Shown here: in pieces, positions 28,556 to 46,439 of the stretch | Position numbering within the stretch: the first letter of the stretch is position 1 | Layout: each line of letters opens with the position of its first letter | From: Micropterix aruncella | Lineage: Eukaryota > Arthropoda > Insecta > Lepidoptera > Micropterigidae | Direction: 5' to 3' | Assembly: GCA_944548615.1 (NCBI GenBank) | Contig: OX155964.1 | Coordinates: 15,302,484 to 15,366,483 of the forward strand | DNA length: 64,000 bases | Program-made: the position numbers and the translations under genes | Notes under the pieces: model-generated | The model's database searches: none | The model's input: only the letters and a program-made list of their open reading frames with translations | Told to the model about the DNA's origin: nothing

Positions 28556-28975
28556 AGGATTAATGTATCGAACGAAAATTATTGATACTTTTGGTATCGA
28601 GTAGTATCAAACGAAAGGATCGATAATAAGAAAAATGTACAGGAAAGAGCGAGATCGACATAGGCAGTGGCCAAAGCATTGGCCATCGTGTAGAGCGGGC
28701 AGTACTGACACGACAGACAAACTGAATCAGTCGGTCAGACCAGAGATAGTACTAGCCATTGTCGAGTGTCGAACACTATCGCAAATATTCCTTGATATTT
28801 AATTTGGCCGGAAAGAACAACATTAATATTACTCCTAATATGAGCAAGTATCGGATCCGGACGGAGTACTTATATGAGTAAAAGTATCGGACCCAAAGTA
28901 TGGAGTACAAAAATACTAGGAATCGGAAGTACCGTATTGATTCTTGTTAGTACTCGATACTCTTTGCTAATCCCT
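28556..28975. mobile_element. Possible hAT-like MITE
   Basis: GGATTAATGTATCGAACG at the left and the complement of GGATTAGCAAAGAGTATCGA at the right form imperfect inverted ends around 420 bp. The inside is rich in AGTATCGG-type sub-repeats. No clean target duplication was found, so the call is tentative. Confidence 0.4.
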
Positions 28976-29867
28976 ACGCATCAATATGATTTGTTGCACT
29001 AGTTTATTTCGAAGAAGTGAATATCTGATCATTTCGGTGTACTTGAGCGTATTTGTAGATGTGGATCGTCACATAAGGGAGGGCATATGGAGACATGCAG
29101 CTCAATATTGAGGTACTATTATAGGTACTATTTTATTATATTCTGGAAACAGACAGTTTGAATAATTTTATACGATTACTTAAATATTAAAAAATATATA
29201 CTTAAATAAAATGACATGTGTTTTCAAATGGAAATTTACTTAAAACCTAATATATAAAAAAAAACGTTATTTTATGTTAGAGTTAAAAGTAAGGGTTGTT
29301 AAAGTTTTCCTGGTTTATTATGTGTCTATAATATCACCAGTATTGCTGCAAAAAAGTGTTAAATAAATGATAAATAAACAAAATATGTCTATTATATTAG
29401 GTACGTATACATAACAAATATGCGCAGATTTGTATAGGTACCTATTGTTTGGCGAAGAATGCCACTGCCAGCGAATGTTTCGATTCGAAGATCTATTAAA
29501 TGTTATTCATCGACTACAGCTATAAAAAATCGCTGATGTTTATAATCTCGAACCATCCAAACTACAGTTAGACAAATAAAATCGCCTTGATGTTAAACGG
29601 ATGCGATCATTTCCGCTCGCCTTAGAAACCGATTAGTCGCGTTCGCCATGTTGGCCGCAGTGCCTTAGTAACTCGCTAATTTAGATAGGCGTTTAGCTCC
29701 CGAGGGCTAGCCGACCGTGTACCGTTTGCTCTGACATCCCGACATCTAAGATCGCCTGGTAAGATCTGGTACTTCGTGGAATGTTAAGGATTCACTGGTT
29801 GTACTCTCTTATGATGCATTTCTGTTCTTTACGCCACTGGCCAACAAAAAAGGAGAGTGATGTGTTC
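28976..29867. other. Spacer, partly unique GC-balanced DNA
   Basis: 29440-29760 is unique with no ORF and several homeodomain-like TAAT cores. Could be conserved non-coding DNA; not demonstrable here. Confidence 0.35.
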
Positions 29868-30105
29868 ATGGTTAATATATGTATTTTCCCTGTTTGATTC
29901 CACCATAACTTCTAAGCGCTTGAACCGATTTATAAATGTGAGGTAATTGTTAGAATTGTAATTTCATGCTGAATGTCAAAAGGTACATTAACAGACCAAA
30001 TATCAAGTAAGTAGTTGTCTAAATATCCAAATGTCCAAATGTCAATACATTAACACAATTATATCGTGTTTAGTGTCAAATGAAAGGTCTGATTGAGTAC
30101 ATTTT
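29868..30105 (-). repeat. Dispersed repeat, copy 2
   Basis: Reverse complement of the window's first 235 bases, with a similar extent and order: CCACCATAACTTCTAAGCG at the left, ATGTCCAAATGTC in the middle, GAAAGGTCTGATTGAGTACA at the right. Two copies 30 kb apart define a dispersed family. Confidence 0.72.
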
Positions 30106-30721
30106 GAAAATATACATGTATCTATACGAATAAATATATAACCCACAAATATTTCATAAAAAACCGTAACAAAAATAATTCTACATATTATAATACAATA
30201 ATTCAATTTCTATAACGGCAGTCACGTTTTTTATTCTATTTAATATATTTACTTTTTTTAAACGTATATAATTGGTTGTTTTACGCATGAATTAGTAAAA
30301 CATTCGTGCTTTGCTCCCGATAGCGATAAAATGTTGAGCTAGTTCTGTGGTACGGACGTGGAAATCCAACTTTGTAGCAGTCTTTCGTGGTAATTGTTTC
30401 ACACTCTCCGGGAACGATTTCTACATAACTCTAGAAGGTTTTCTCTTCTCAGTTCTAAATTGAGCAATAATATTTTATTATAATAATCATCATCCTTCTT
30501 TACCCATTTATCACTAATTCACTACTCTCAAACACGTATAGTCATATTCAGTTATACCCACCCTTGAACAGGCTAGTCCCAGTTTTAGACATCCTGAAAA
30601 GAATGACTGTAATAAGATCCGCTTGTCATAATTATGATGTCCATTAGATTTAATAGCAAGTATTAGTTATTTTTGGTCACATATGGTACTAGTTCTTCCT
30701 AAAAAAACATCACATGTTAAA
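30106..30721. other. AT-rich spacer
   Basis: Nothing recognised. Confidence 0.4.
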
Positions 30722-31304
30722 TCTATATATATATAAAACAAAGTCGGGTTTGTTCGAACACCTATAACTCGAGAACGGCTACACCGATTTTCATGGTTTT
30801 TTATTTGTTGTATTTGTCTCCGTCCCGAATAGCAGAATTACTATTTAAAACAAATATTGGAAAATTGACGAATAATTAAAATAAATGAAAAAACATTTTC
30901 CCATACAAAATGTAAATCCGTGTTTTTCTCATGGTCAAATGTACGTGGCATGTTCACGTGTCGGCAAATCATCCGCTTTATTTGTTCTTGCGCCTGATAA
31001 AAAAACAAAAAATGTCGTAGGTATATCACAAGGCGCTTCAATGAAGAGAATTAAACCGAGTGCATCCCATGCTGCACAATATGTAAATACTTAAATTCAA
31101 TCATGCCTTGCTGACACGCGATTGATATACTTAATTTTTGTACTTTCATATTTCTTTTTGTGTTATTATCTTAAAAAGTAGTGAACTTTATATTTATTTT
31201 GTATTCATTGTATTACTTTTATAAAATCATAAATTAAGTTCAGCTAATCTGTAACACGGCATTCATTGACTGTTAGACGGTACGAAGTTCGCCGGGTCAG
31301 CTAG
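30722..31304 (+). mobile_element. Short Helitron, 583 bp
   Basis: Begins with TC followed by TATATATATA and AACTCGAGAACGGCT. It ends in a small hairpin (CGG, CGAA/TTCG, CCG at about 31278-31294) and the terminal CTAG. The flanking bases are A on the left and T on the right, the expected insertion between A and T. Between the ends lies only the last part of the helicase gene, so the element is an internal-deletion derivative. Mobilisation would depend on a full RepHel protein elsewhere. Confidence 0.88.
30885..31094 (+). pseudogene. C-terminal fragment of Helitron helicase (RepHel)
   Basis: The 69-codon ORF contains NPCFSHGQMYVACSRVGKSS, which is helicase motif VI of the Pif1-like Helitron helicase (usually HGQLYVACSRVG). 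It is followed by LFVLAPDKKTKNVV, the usual C-terminal end. The Rep nuclease and helicase motifs I-V are absent. The reading frame is intact here, suggesting the deletion derivative is fairly young or that this piece was retained because it adjoins the 3' terminal signal. Confidence 0.88.
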
Positions 31305-33122
<1,818 letters not shown>

Positions 33123-33501
33123 TTATAGATTTAAGATATAATATAACAAACTTCTTAGAAACAATCCTATAACCAACAAATCAATTTAATGATTGAAAAA
33201 AAAACTAATTCAAGACCTGTTTATAGATATTAAAGTTTTGCTAATTCATTGATAAATATTTTATAGTACAGTTAAAGATCTGCGTGTATGTACATGGTAA
33301 ATTGATAAATACGGGGAAACTCTCAACGGCAAAGATCCAATGATCCATAAGACTAAAATATATTTGTCCAAATCCTTCCCAAAGAGCGGCGAGAATGTAT
33401 AATAGGAGCATCAAAGCGCAGGATAGAGGTCAAGGATGAAGATATCTAAGAATCACAGGTAATGTAATGCTAATGTTAACGATGATTAACATTTTTGGTA
33501 G

Positions 33502-33724
33502 AGTAAGGTAAAAGTGGGATGGTCGCCCCAGAAGCCGTCGTTGAACTTCATTTTTACACAGGCGACGAGTGCAATCTTCGCGGTTGCCGCTTAAACACTA
33601 GGGGGGCAGGGGGTTCTACTTTGCTTATAAGTATTAGCTGCGACCGTATCATGTTTGCAAGTCTAAATTTTGAAGTATGGAGCGTCTATCCTCCTGGGGC
33701 AACTATTCCACTTTTACCCTATTG
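33502..33724. mobile_element. MITE with ~30-bp inverted ends
   Basis: Left end AGTAAGGTAAAAGTGGGATG followed by GTCGCCCCAG. Right end is the complement of AATAGGGTAAAAGTGGAATA followed by GTTGCCCCAG. About 223 bp, no transposase inside. The superfamily is uncertain. Confidence 0.75.
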
Positions 33725-34032
33725 TTCAGGGTTTCGATAGAAAATTCTTGTATCGAAACCTTGAACATTAAACATTCTTGAAAATTGAAACCCCATTTTT
33801 AAACATTGAAAAACAATCAAGTTTAACATGATGTGAAAATATTCAATGATGTATCCAGGAAAAATCTGGAATAATATTCACAAGTCTTCCGACAAAAGTT
33901 TTCTTTTTCAGACAAACGTTAATTTGTGTATCGGCTGTATTCATATTAAAATTACTAAAATATAAAATCTTCCCTACATATATTAAACAGAATTTCTCTC
34001 TGTTTGGTACAGTATTGGTTGTGTGTCCATTA

Positions 34033-34685
34033 GGGAGCTAATGGGCCCTTGCTGAGTTGGCCACAAAGACCTATTTGTTCAGGGTTGGTCACACTCACGG
34101 GTCAACACACGTCCGGCGGCCTCCACGCATGAAGTGCGAGCCCGGGTAAGGACTCTGGCCTTGGGGCTAGTTTCCCCTAGGAGTCACTCTTCTGGCGCTC
34201 CTGGACGGTATTCGCACCGTGCGGCGTTAGCCAATCGATTGTCCATTCTGATTAACAGTTGGGGGAGTCTAGAAGCAGTACTGTTTCCTATAGAGCGGAG
34301 GTGGTTGTTGACCTAAGGTGTCTGCTCTTGAAACGACCATCGACTATCCGACCCTGGGTGAATAGCCTGGCAAAGGATGCCGTGGTCCGCGATAGATTCG
34401 GTTTACACCGTTTCACCGTTTCGCAAGGGAGAGAACCGCGCAATCGACCTCAAACTCGTAACCAGTCGAGAGACCGGAGTAACCTAGTCGCAATTGGAAG
34501 TAATGACGTGAGTGTAAGCCCGCTGGGTAATAGACCTGGTTATCTCGCAGATAAGGCGTTGGCCTCTTACGGGCATGTGGCGGAGCTTGATGGTGGACTG
34601 TTTTGTCCAAGTCTTCTGCGTTCAATTCACGGGAGATAGTGTCAAGTGACGGGTTCGCCCGTTGTAGTTGACAGCTCTATTTGTC
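34033..34685 (-). mobile_element. 660-bp retroposon-like family copy (C4)
   Basis: Reverse-oriented, from the GGGAGCTAATGGGCCC end to CGTTGTAGTTGACAGCTC. Flanked by the 9-bp duplication TGTCCATTA (34024-34032 and 34686-34694). A small deletion near 34640 removes the TCGTTAAAACTTCCTGAG segment present in other copies. Confidence 0.88.
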
Positions 34686-34856
34686 TGTCCATTAAGGTCT
34701 CCGAAACCAATAGACCGATTTTGATAAAGTTTTTATCTATTGGTAACTGATTTCCAGGGCGGTATAGGCTATACACGATCAAAGTCGGTCCGAGCTAAGG
34801 TCGGATCATGAGGGCCGCGGGCCCGAGCACTACTAGCACTTTTCCTTTCCACACGT

Positions 34857-35302
34857 CTTTGAAAAGGACTTTTCCCTTCAATATGACAAGTGTTAGGGAA
34901 AAGTCCTTTTCTCAGGTCCACAAGCCCGAGCACTAAGCGGAAGACGCGCCGAAGGCACGGGCTAACGACAGCCACGTAATAATTTAAACTAGTTAAGGTT
35001 TATATCATGAGAGTTATTATCAATGACAGTAACTAATATATAATAATAATAAAACTCTTTATTCTTAAGAGACCAGTCGAGAGACCGGAGTAACCTAGTC
35101 GCAATTGGAAGTAATGACTTTGAAAAGGACTTTTCCCTTCAATATGACAAGTGTTAGGGAAAAGTCCTTTTTTCAGGTCCACAAGCCCGAGCACTAAGCG
35201 GAAGACGCGCCGAAGGCACGGGCTAACGACAGCCACGTAATAATTTAAACTAGTTAAGGTTTATATCATGAGAGTTATTATCAATGACAGTAACTAATAT
35301 AT
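34857..35302. repeat. 185-bp duplication with templated insert and hairpin
   Basis: 34857-35041 and 35118-35302 agree over 185 bp with about one difference. Each contains GAAAAGGACTTTTCCC and its perfect complement GGGAAAAGTCCTTTT separated by ~19 bases, a strong 15-16 bp stem. Between the copies, 35072-35118 is identical to 47 bp inside the neighbouring 660-bp family copy (34461-34507). The arrangement equals a tandem duplication of 34461-35041 with 34508-34856 deleted, plus an AATAAT-rich filler. Confidence 0.85.
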
Positions 35303-39854
<4,552 letters not shown>

Positions 39855-40206
39855 ATATTATTAGTTCTGACGAGGTAAGCATACTATGGCGTTTAATAAA
39901 GTGAATAAAAAACTCTTCATCCCGATCACCTTAAAATTCCGCGTCATTATCTTCAAATCCTCGACCTATTACTAGGGGCAAGGTCCGGTGAGTATGTAGG
40001 ACGTTCCAGTACTTCAAAGACAGCATCTTCAATGGCGGCCATCGCAACACTGGACTTTTATGCTGGGGCGTTATATTGGTGAAACAAAACCATTTAAGCA
40101 CGTTTGTCTCTTCGTGTTTCGCGTATTTCGTTTCGCATTTTTTTCATTTGTTCAACATATACACCCCCCGTTATAGTAGTTTCATGATCAAGACATTCAA
40201 TCATCA
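39855..40206 (-). pseudogene. Second mariner transposase fossil, different subfamily
   Basis: Minus-strand reading gives TITGGVYVEQMKKMRNEIRE, then FHQYNAPA, KSSVAMAAIEDA, and ERPTYSPDLAPSN. This matches the catalytic core (usually fHQDNAPaHkS...yspDLaPsDy), but both visible catalytic Asp positions are changed (to Tyr and Asn). Stops and shifts follow. The residue pattern differs from the element at 17.5 kb, so a separate mariner lineage once amplified here. The N-terminal half is missing; a Tigger-like MITE lies just upstream on this strand. Confidence 0.75.
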
Positions 40207-40232
40207 CGTACCTATCTTATGAAAAATAACTA

Positions 40233-40601
40233 CAGTAGAACGTCGCTTATCCGAACACCTTTTTCCGAACGACCGATTATCCAAACAGATTTTCACAGCT
40301 CAACTGTTTCTCACTGCTCATAGAATTATGTATTATTTATTAATTAATGTAATTTGACTGGTGTAATTTAATTGATTTATTTAAAAAAAGTACAAAAAAC
40401 AATTATTGATGTTATTTAAAGTCTCTCTATACGACATAAAAATGCTTCCTTTTATCATTGATTATATTAGAATAATCAATGCTTTATTAACGACGCATGG
40501 TTATCAAAATGTATCAGATCGATTATATAAAAATATCGACTACTCCGAACACCCATGCACCCCCACTCCCCACACTACTTCAAATAATCGGCGTTCTACT
40601 A
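40233..40601. mobile_element. Tigger/pogo-like MITE, ~369 bp
   Basis: Left end CAGTAGAACGTCGCTTATCC after a TA; right end is the complement of AGTAGAACGCCGATTATTTG. The CAGT..GAACG..GATTATCCGAA signature is that of pogo/Tigger terminal repeats. The interior also contains a second CCGATTATCCAAAC. The last base and the right TA are mutated. No transposase gene. Confidence 0.8.
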
Positions 40602-40984
40602 TGAGCGTTTTCTGTAATTTATTTAACAATATCCTCTTATCGCTCTATGCGGTCAAGTATGTATTTGAACGCAGAATTTTAACAATAACGTTATTATTGT
40701 TGCCTTAAAACATTCTCAAGTTCTAATCGTTAAAAAAATAGCTCTTGTTTGGTGAAGTGAAAAACTACGATAATAGTTTGTGAAGTGGCGGTCGTCCGAC
40801 TCCAGATATAAGATACAGATCTTGTGAAACGGTACAGGCGGTAGTACAAGAGAGGAACAATCAATGCCGGACTTGTCGCATAGCTCGCCGCTGCTTCACG
40901 CATTTGCTATAACAGAAAAGGGAAAGATTGGCCCTTGTATGACAAATATTTCTGACTGAATAATACCTATCTGATGTCATGCTA

Positions 40985-41645
40985 ATGGACCCATGCTGAG
41001 TTGGCCACGAAGAGCCATTCTGTTCAGGGTTGGTCACACTCACGGGTCAACACCCATCCGGCGGCCTCCACGCATGAAGTGCGAGCCCGGGCAGAACTCT
41101 GGCCTTAGGGCTAGTTTCCCCTAAGAATCAACCTTCTGGCGCTCTTGGACAGTCTGCGCACCGTGCAGCGTAAGCTAATCGATTGTGCACTCTGACTAAC
41201 AGTCGGGGGGTCTGGAAGCAGTACTGTTTCCTACAGAGCAGGGGTAGTTGCGGAACTTACGGCGACTGCTCTTGAAACGACCATCGGATACCCGATCCTG
41301 GGTGAACAGCCGGACAAAGGATGCCGTGGTCCGCGATAGATTCGGAATACACCATTTCACCGCTTCGTAAAGGAGAGGACTGCGCAAGCGACCTCGAACT
41401 CGTAACCAATCGAGAGACTGGAGTAATCTGGTCGCAATAGGAAGTTAGGGCGTGAGTGTAAGCCCGCTGGGTAACACTCCTGGCTATCCCGCAGTTAACG
41501 CGTTGACCTCTTAAGGGCATGTGGCGAAGCTTGACGGTGGACTGTTTTGTCCAACTCTTCTGCGCTCACTCCAGGGAGATAGAACGACTAATCGTTAAAA
41601 CTTCCTGAGGTGACGGGTTCGCCCGTTATAGTTGACAACTCTAGT
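40985..41645 (-). mobile_element. 660-bp retroposon-like family copy (C5), full length
   Basis: Flanked by a perfect 13-bp duplication TGATGTCATGCTA (40972-40984 and 41646-41658). In family orientation it begins ACTAGAGTTGTCAACTA and ends ATGGGTCCAT. This copy defines the element ends best. Confidence 0.92.
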
Positions 41646-41658
41646 TGATGTCATGCTA

Positions 41659-44555
41659 TTGATGAACAAAGGCAGTTTTGAGATTGATATTAGGAAAAAG
41701 GTAAAATATTCAAAAATTGAAAATCGAGATGTAATATTGAAAACCTCCTCAACAACGTACGTGCAGTAAGCCACGAAGTAAAAGATACGGTCAAGATGCG
41801 CCCCACGGCCTGTACACATAAAAACAGCTGGTGAAGTAGAACAATTAACTTAAACAGTGGGTCCGGAACATTCTGATTTTTTTTCAAGGTATGATTCTCT
41901 ACGTCCAAATGCACAAGAAAAGTGTTTTATTAAAGAATCAGTTTTTTCTCAGAAGTTATTCCGGAAAATAAAACTGAGTGAAAAATTATTTTTATTTTTA
42001 GTTTTCCGGCCCACCAATCAACGAGGAGGGAAAGTATTGTGAACGCGCATTTTTTTCGAGATGAAGTCGGAAATATCTCTTTAGAGCCTCCCTGAGACTA
42101 CTAAGACCACTTCCAGATGTATATGTGTGTATCTGTATATGTGTGTGTGTGTATTCCTCCATGATATCGCCCCCTCGCTTAATCCGATTGAGCTGAAATT
42201 TGGCATGCAGATATCGTTTGGTCATGGCAAGAGATGAAAAGGTTGTGGAGTTGTGGTTGAAATCGGTCCGCCATGGAGCGTACTAGTCATTTTTTAACCT
42301 TGAAATATTGGACTTATATACTTGAAATTTGGTACTAGATATCTTGTTGGGCCGAAATCACGATTGAATCAAATATGTTTAATGCGTTGCATTCTGACTA
42401 TCCGCGGTCGTCACCGACTAACCCTTTTAATCACGTCAACCTCCTTCCCGAAGGGACATCAAGCTCAAAATCCTTTTATAAGTCATTGGCTACTTGTCGG
42501 GAAAGTTTTGGGGTGACATAACCTTTTTTTAAATTTAGGCGTTGGTTGCAGAGACTACAGTATATTCAATACTTCTCAGCAATGAAAGACAAAATAAAAA
42601 AAAATCTAGATGATCTCCAAATCATTTTTTATGTAGAATAAATAGAACATCTTCAAATATGATTAATAAAAAAAAACAGCTTTCAACCAGCTCTGACTGT
42701 TTTGTCCCGGAAACACTGTATGATAAGGGCGAAAGTCGTTGATATTGACATTCGGAGGTATTATATTAGTAATAACAATAAAATCTCTTTATTTGCGTAC
42801 ATTTGAATAAAGTTGCTAGCTTATTTCCAACTGGGAATTCAACAAATAATCTTTGGAATAGTATCGGGGAGCATTATAACAGAGTAACAAAAATACAAGG
42901 TTACTAAAAGGATAAAAGTTTAAATTAAAGCACCAATTTATCCCCAGGAGTATTTATATTTTATTTATTTATTTATTTATTTAACAGGGAAAACATACAG
43001 CGCTACAAAAATATTACAATTACATTAAATACAATATTTCTGGCAGATGACATGCTTTCAACAATAGTTTTAGTTAGTTAAGTCTCCAATACGCACAGTG
43101 CATACTGTGGGGGTTGGGAGGGGAAAAGGAAAGGAAAAGGAAGGAATGGGTGTCAATAGATTTTAAGTAAGTATTAATGTGCAGTACGAAAAATAAGAAA
43201 ATTTACTTCATCATACATTTTTATTAATATATTAAAAATAAGTTAAAGAACAAAGAATGAAAACCAAATAGTTCCTAAGACATAAGTATCCCATGTGAAA
43301 TGTCTATGTCGCATTTTCGATTAATTTTAAGTATATGCTCTGCTTAAATTTATTCTCTTTCATGTTAAATAGGTCGATCATCTGGAAATGATTATCGTAA
43401 GTTGACATTAAGCGGTACATAATGGGATTCTGGGCATACCTAGTAGGTACAGACGCGCGGGACTTCGAAGGTACGGGGAAAGCGAGCCACGCGTGCTGTT
43501 ATCCACAAAGTAAAGATGATCTCCAAATAAATTGAAAAAATACTATGACACAGGAATGTCTATTTAATAGACATTTATTATAACTCAATAGAAATTTATT
43601 TTAGACATACTTTACAGATGATAACAAGATGATCTAATAGTAGTATTTGGAATGGCCAATCTACCTCTTTTTAAGCTTTGACAACACCGCGCCACAAGCC
43701 TTGCTAACGCAATTAAATCAGCAAAGCGAGTACCGTTAATACGGGTACGTGTACTTTTCCCAAAAGCCGCATAATTGTTCCAAGGAGATCTAATGGGTTT
43801 CTTATGATAATATTAGAGGTGGAGTTTCGCACAATGAACGTTTGTTTGTCGGTGGAATCCCAGGAATTAGAAAGGAATGCAAATACACCAAATACGAATC
43901 ACACAGCGAGGTCACGTATTACAGCTTTGGTAAATAGGTTTGTATATTTTCCTCAGTTGGTCGAACTATTTGATGATAAGTTGATAATGAAGAGTTCGCT
44001 AAGCCCAAAATATTAATTTTAGCGAGTGAAAAAACCATTTCAATCATCGCTTTTGTTTCCGAGATAAACCAATTTCAACTGTTGAGTTAGGTGACCTTGA
44101 ATCCTGGGTCTATAATTTACCTTATTTTAATACAATTTTCAGGCAAATCAATTTTTATGCAAGCCTATCTCATATGCAGGACGGGGGTGTTAGGGGGGGG
44201 GGGGGGGGGGAGTTTGGGGTGAGGGGGGTTCTGCTTGCCGGGAAAGTCGGGGTGACACAACCGATTTTTATTATTCAGCTATAATAATATATGCAAAACA
44301 CACAGATGTATGCTTCGCTAAGTCTGACAACAGAATATGGACGAATAAATGTTTAGTTCTTTAACAGACGCTTCACGGAAAGCGTAATGCAGGATCACGA
44401 AAGAAAACATCCTCTATTACAAAAGGTTCAGTTCAAACCCTCATCAGTTGCAAAGGGCTCTTACCTCCGTATTCCATAGCCTTGTATTCCTTGTATATTG
44501 AAACCGGTGTAAAATTTTAGTGTACTAATTCTATTGTTCAATATATAATATGTTT
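41659..44555. other. Region of old repeat debris
   Basis: 42080-42300 has a TGTGTG patch followed by CCGATTGAGCTGAAATTTGG, a phrase common in insect dispersed repeats. (TTTA)n at about 42958-42983 could be the complement of a LINE tail on the minus strand. An 18-G run lies at 44193-44210. CGGGAAAGT..GGGGTGACA occurs twice (about 42498 and 44240), hinting at two copies of one element. No gene. Confidence 0.45.
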
Positions 44556-44559
44556 TTCT

Positions 44560-45120
44560 CAATAATCTGAGTAAAGCTGTTACATCGACTCATTACCTAA
44601 TATTTGCTGACTTTGCTGAGACTGGCGTATACTTTCATTGTGATATCTAAGCAGTATATGTGTGGAGCCAAACTCGCAATCTCCAATTTAATATCAATAA
44701 GTGTTCGATAATGACGTAGATGAGGTCGTCTGCATACCTAATATACGATTATTCTATCGCTAGGCATGTGCTGCTAGACTCTCTGAAATCCAGGGTTTGG
44801 GAGATCTTTTCGATCCGCAGGTAAACTCCTAGGTTTTGTGATACGACAATCTAAGCATTGTCTTATGATGTCGCATAAAGATTTTTATATGTTGGAGCAA
44901 ATTAATAAAAAAAAATGTTAAACAGTACGGATGTTATTCATTCTATTATATCAAATTGCTTTTATCTTTGACATGGTTGGATATAATTCTATATCTCCTA
45001 GAAGAAAATTGTTCATTACGACTTATATTTTCAAGTTGATACGAAGCATAACTGACAACACAAGTTTTCTATCTAAGGTAAGTTTGGTTCTGCCTTATAT
45101 ATATTTGTTTATAATCGTGA
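44560..45120 (+). pseudogene. Fossil of the same LINE family as 21.2-23.3 kb
   Basis: VYVWSQTRNLQFNINKCSIM at about 44655-44715 parallels VYLWSINHKLYFNTGKCSIM of the better copy. KLLGFV follows, and IFDMVGYNSISPRRKL with ITDNTSFLSKVSLVLP parallels its C-terminal ILGMVGYNSLSVRR region. Stops and shifts intervene. It covers the end of the palm and the thumb only. Confidence 0.78.
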
Positions 45121-45259
45121 TCGATCATATCATTGGCTGCGGAGTCGACTTAGAAATTCAATTGATCGGAATAGTTTAAGATTTATTCTCAAGAGTGCCA
45201 GTTTATACTTCGTGAACGTAATTATTTTATTTACATTGCATAATATTCCTCCACTTTTG

Positions 45260-45560
45260 CTTCTTCTGTTATACTTTTGGACACGGGCGCTGCGCGAAGC
45301 GAGTCGTCAGAAGGAGACGTCGCTCTACAAGAAAGCCGAGCGTGAGTGAGAAGAACTTCATGTTTTCTTTGAGGTCCGGAAGTTCAACGCCTCCCGGTAA
45401 CAAGTTGTACTCTTTTTTCCTCATCCCGCGTTCGCGTGTTCTTTTGTTCGCCTTGCTAGCAAGTAGCCGCCAGCGCGCTGCGCGTACGCAGCTTCGTTTG
45501 TATGCAAGTAGGTATAGTAAAGTCGAAATCTACTGTATTATATCTAGACCTCACTGGTAC
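45260..45560. other. CpG-rich block of unknown nature
   Basis: GC-rich sequence with GCTGCG-CGTA-CGCAGC hairpin potential at about 45479 and a CGTGAGTGAG donor-like site at 45331. It could be a host promoter/first exon or part of an unrecognised element. No start codon context that I trust. Confidence 0.25.
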
Positions 45561-45574
45561 TGGTACTCCAAACA

Positions 45575-45860
45575 GCTAATGGACGCGGTATAGTTGGGCT
45601 ATTATGACCCATGTGTAAGGTCGGCGCAACTCATAGGTCAGCACCCATCCGGTAGCCTCCACATAGAAGTACGAGCCCGGGTAGGACTCTCGGTATTTCG
45701 CGGTAAGGCGTTGGCTTCTTTTTGGCGTGTGGCATAACTAGACAGCGGACTGTTCGTCCCAAAGTCTTCTATGCTCACCGCACGGGAGACAGAACGATGA
45801 ATATCGTTAAAACTTCCTGGAGTGACGAGTACGCCCGTTGTAGTTACACTTTCAAGTGTG
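45575..45860 (-). mobile_element. 660-bp family, internally deleted 286-bp copy (C6)
   Basis: Keeps both ends of the family (GCTAATGG..., and ...CGCCCGTTGTAGTTAC) but lacks the central ~370 bp. It is flanked by a perfect 14-bp duplication TGGTACTCCAAACA (45561-45574 and 45861-45874). The deletion joins the GAGCCCGGGTAGGACTCT part directly to CGGTATTTCGCGGTAAGG. Confidence 0.9.
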
Positions 45861-46439
45861 TGGTACTCCAAACAAAAATCTGGATAATATACAGTATTAC
45901 TTTCCCGATTTCTTCTTGTTGAAGCGACATACAAAGCGTCGCTGTTCTAGGTATTGACTATATTAGGCGCGCTAATTTGTTTGCATACGATTTTCAAACT
46001 CTTTTATTTTCTTCGCCCCGATTTAATTGACTTTTTATCGGCTGTAATAATCGCGATTTTAAGGTTCGACTTTTAAATTCTTCATTTGCTACCCATCATT
46101 ATACAATTAAATTTATTAAACTCGGAATCCACTAAATGTACTAAGAAATTACTAAATTTAGAGGAAGAACTGAAAACATGTAAAACTGTAGCTTTAATTA
46201 TAATTAAAATTACATTACTTTTCTTAAACGTGGCAGAAACGAAGTCGAGAAACTTATTACGTATATTTCTCATTTATATTTATCTATTTTATATTACTTT
46301 GTATCTATAACATATATTATATTTGCATTGCAAAAGATCAGTAATTGTATGCATTTGCTCGTTTTATCTGCGAAGAATAATAAATAAAAGCGTATATTTG
46401 CTTGATGTTCAACTGTTTCAACTAGCCAAATATGTCGCT

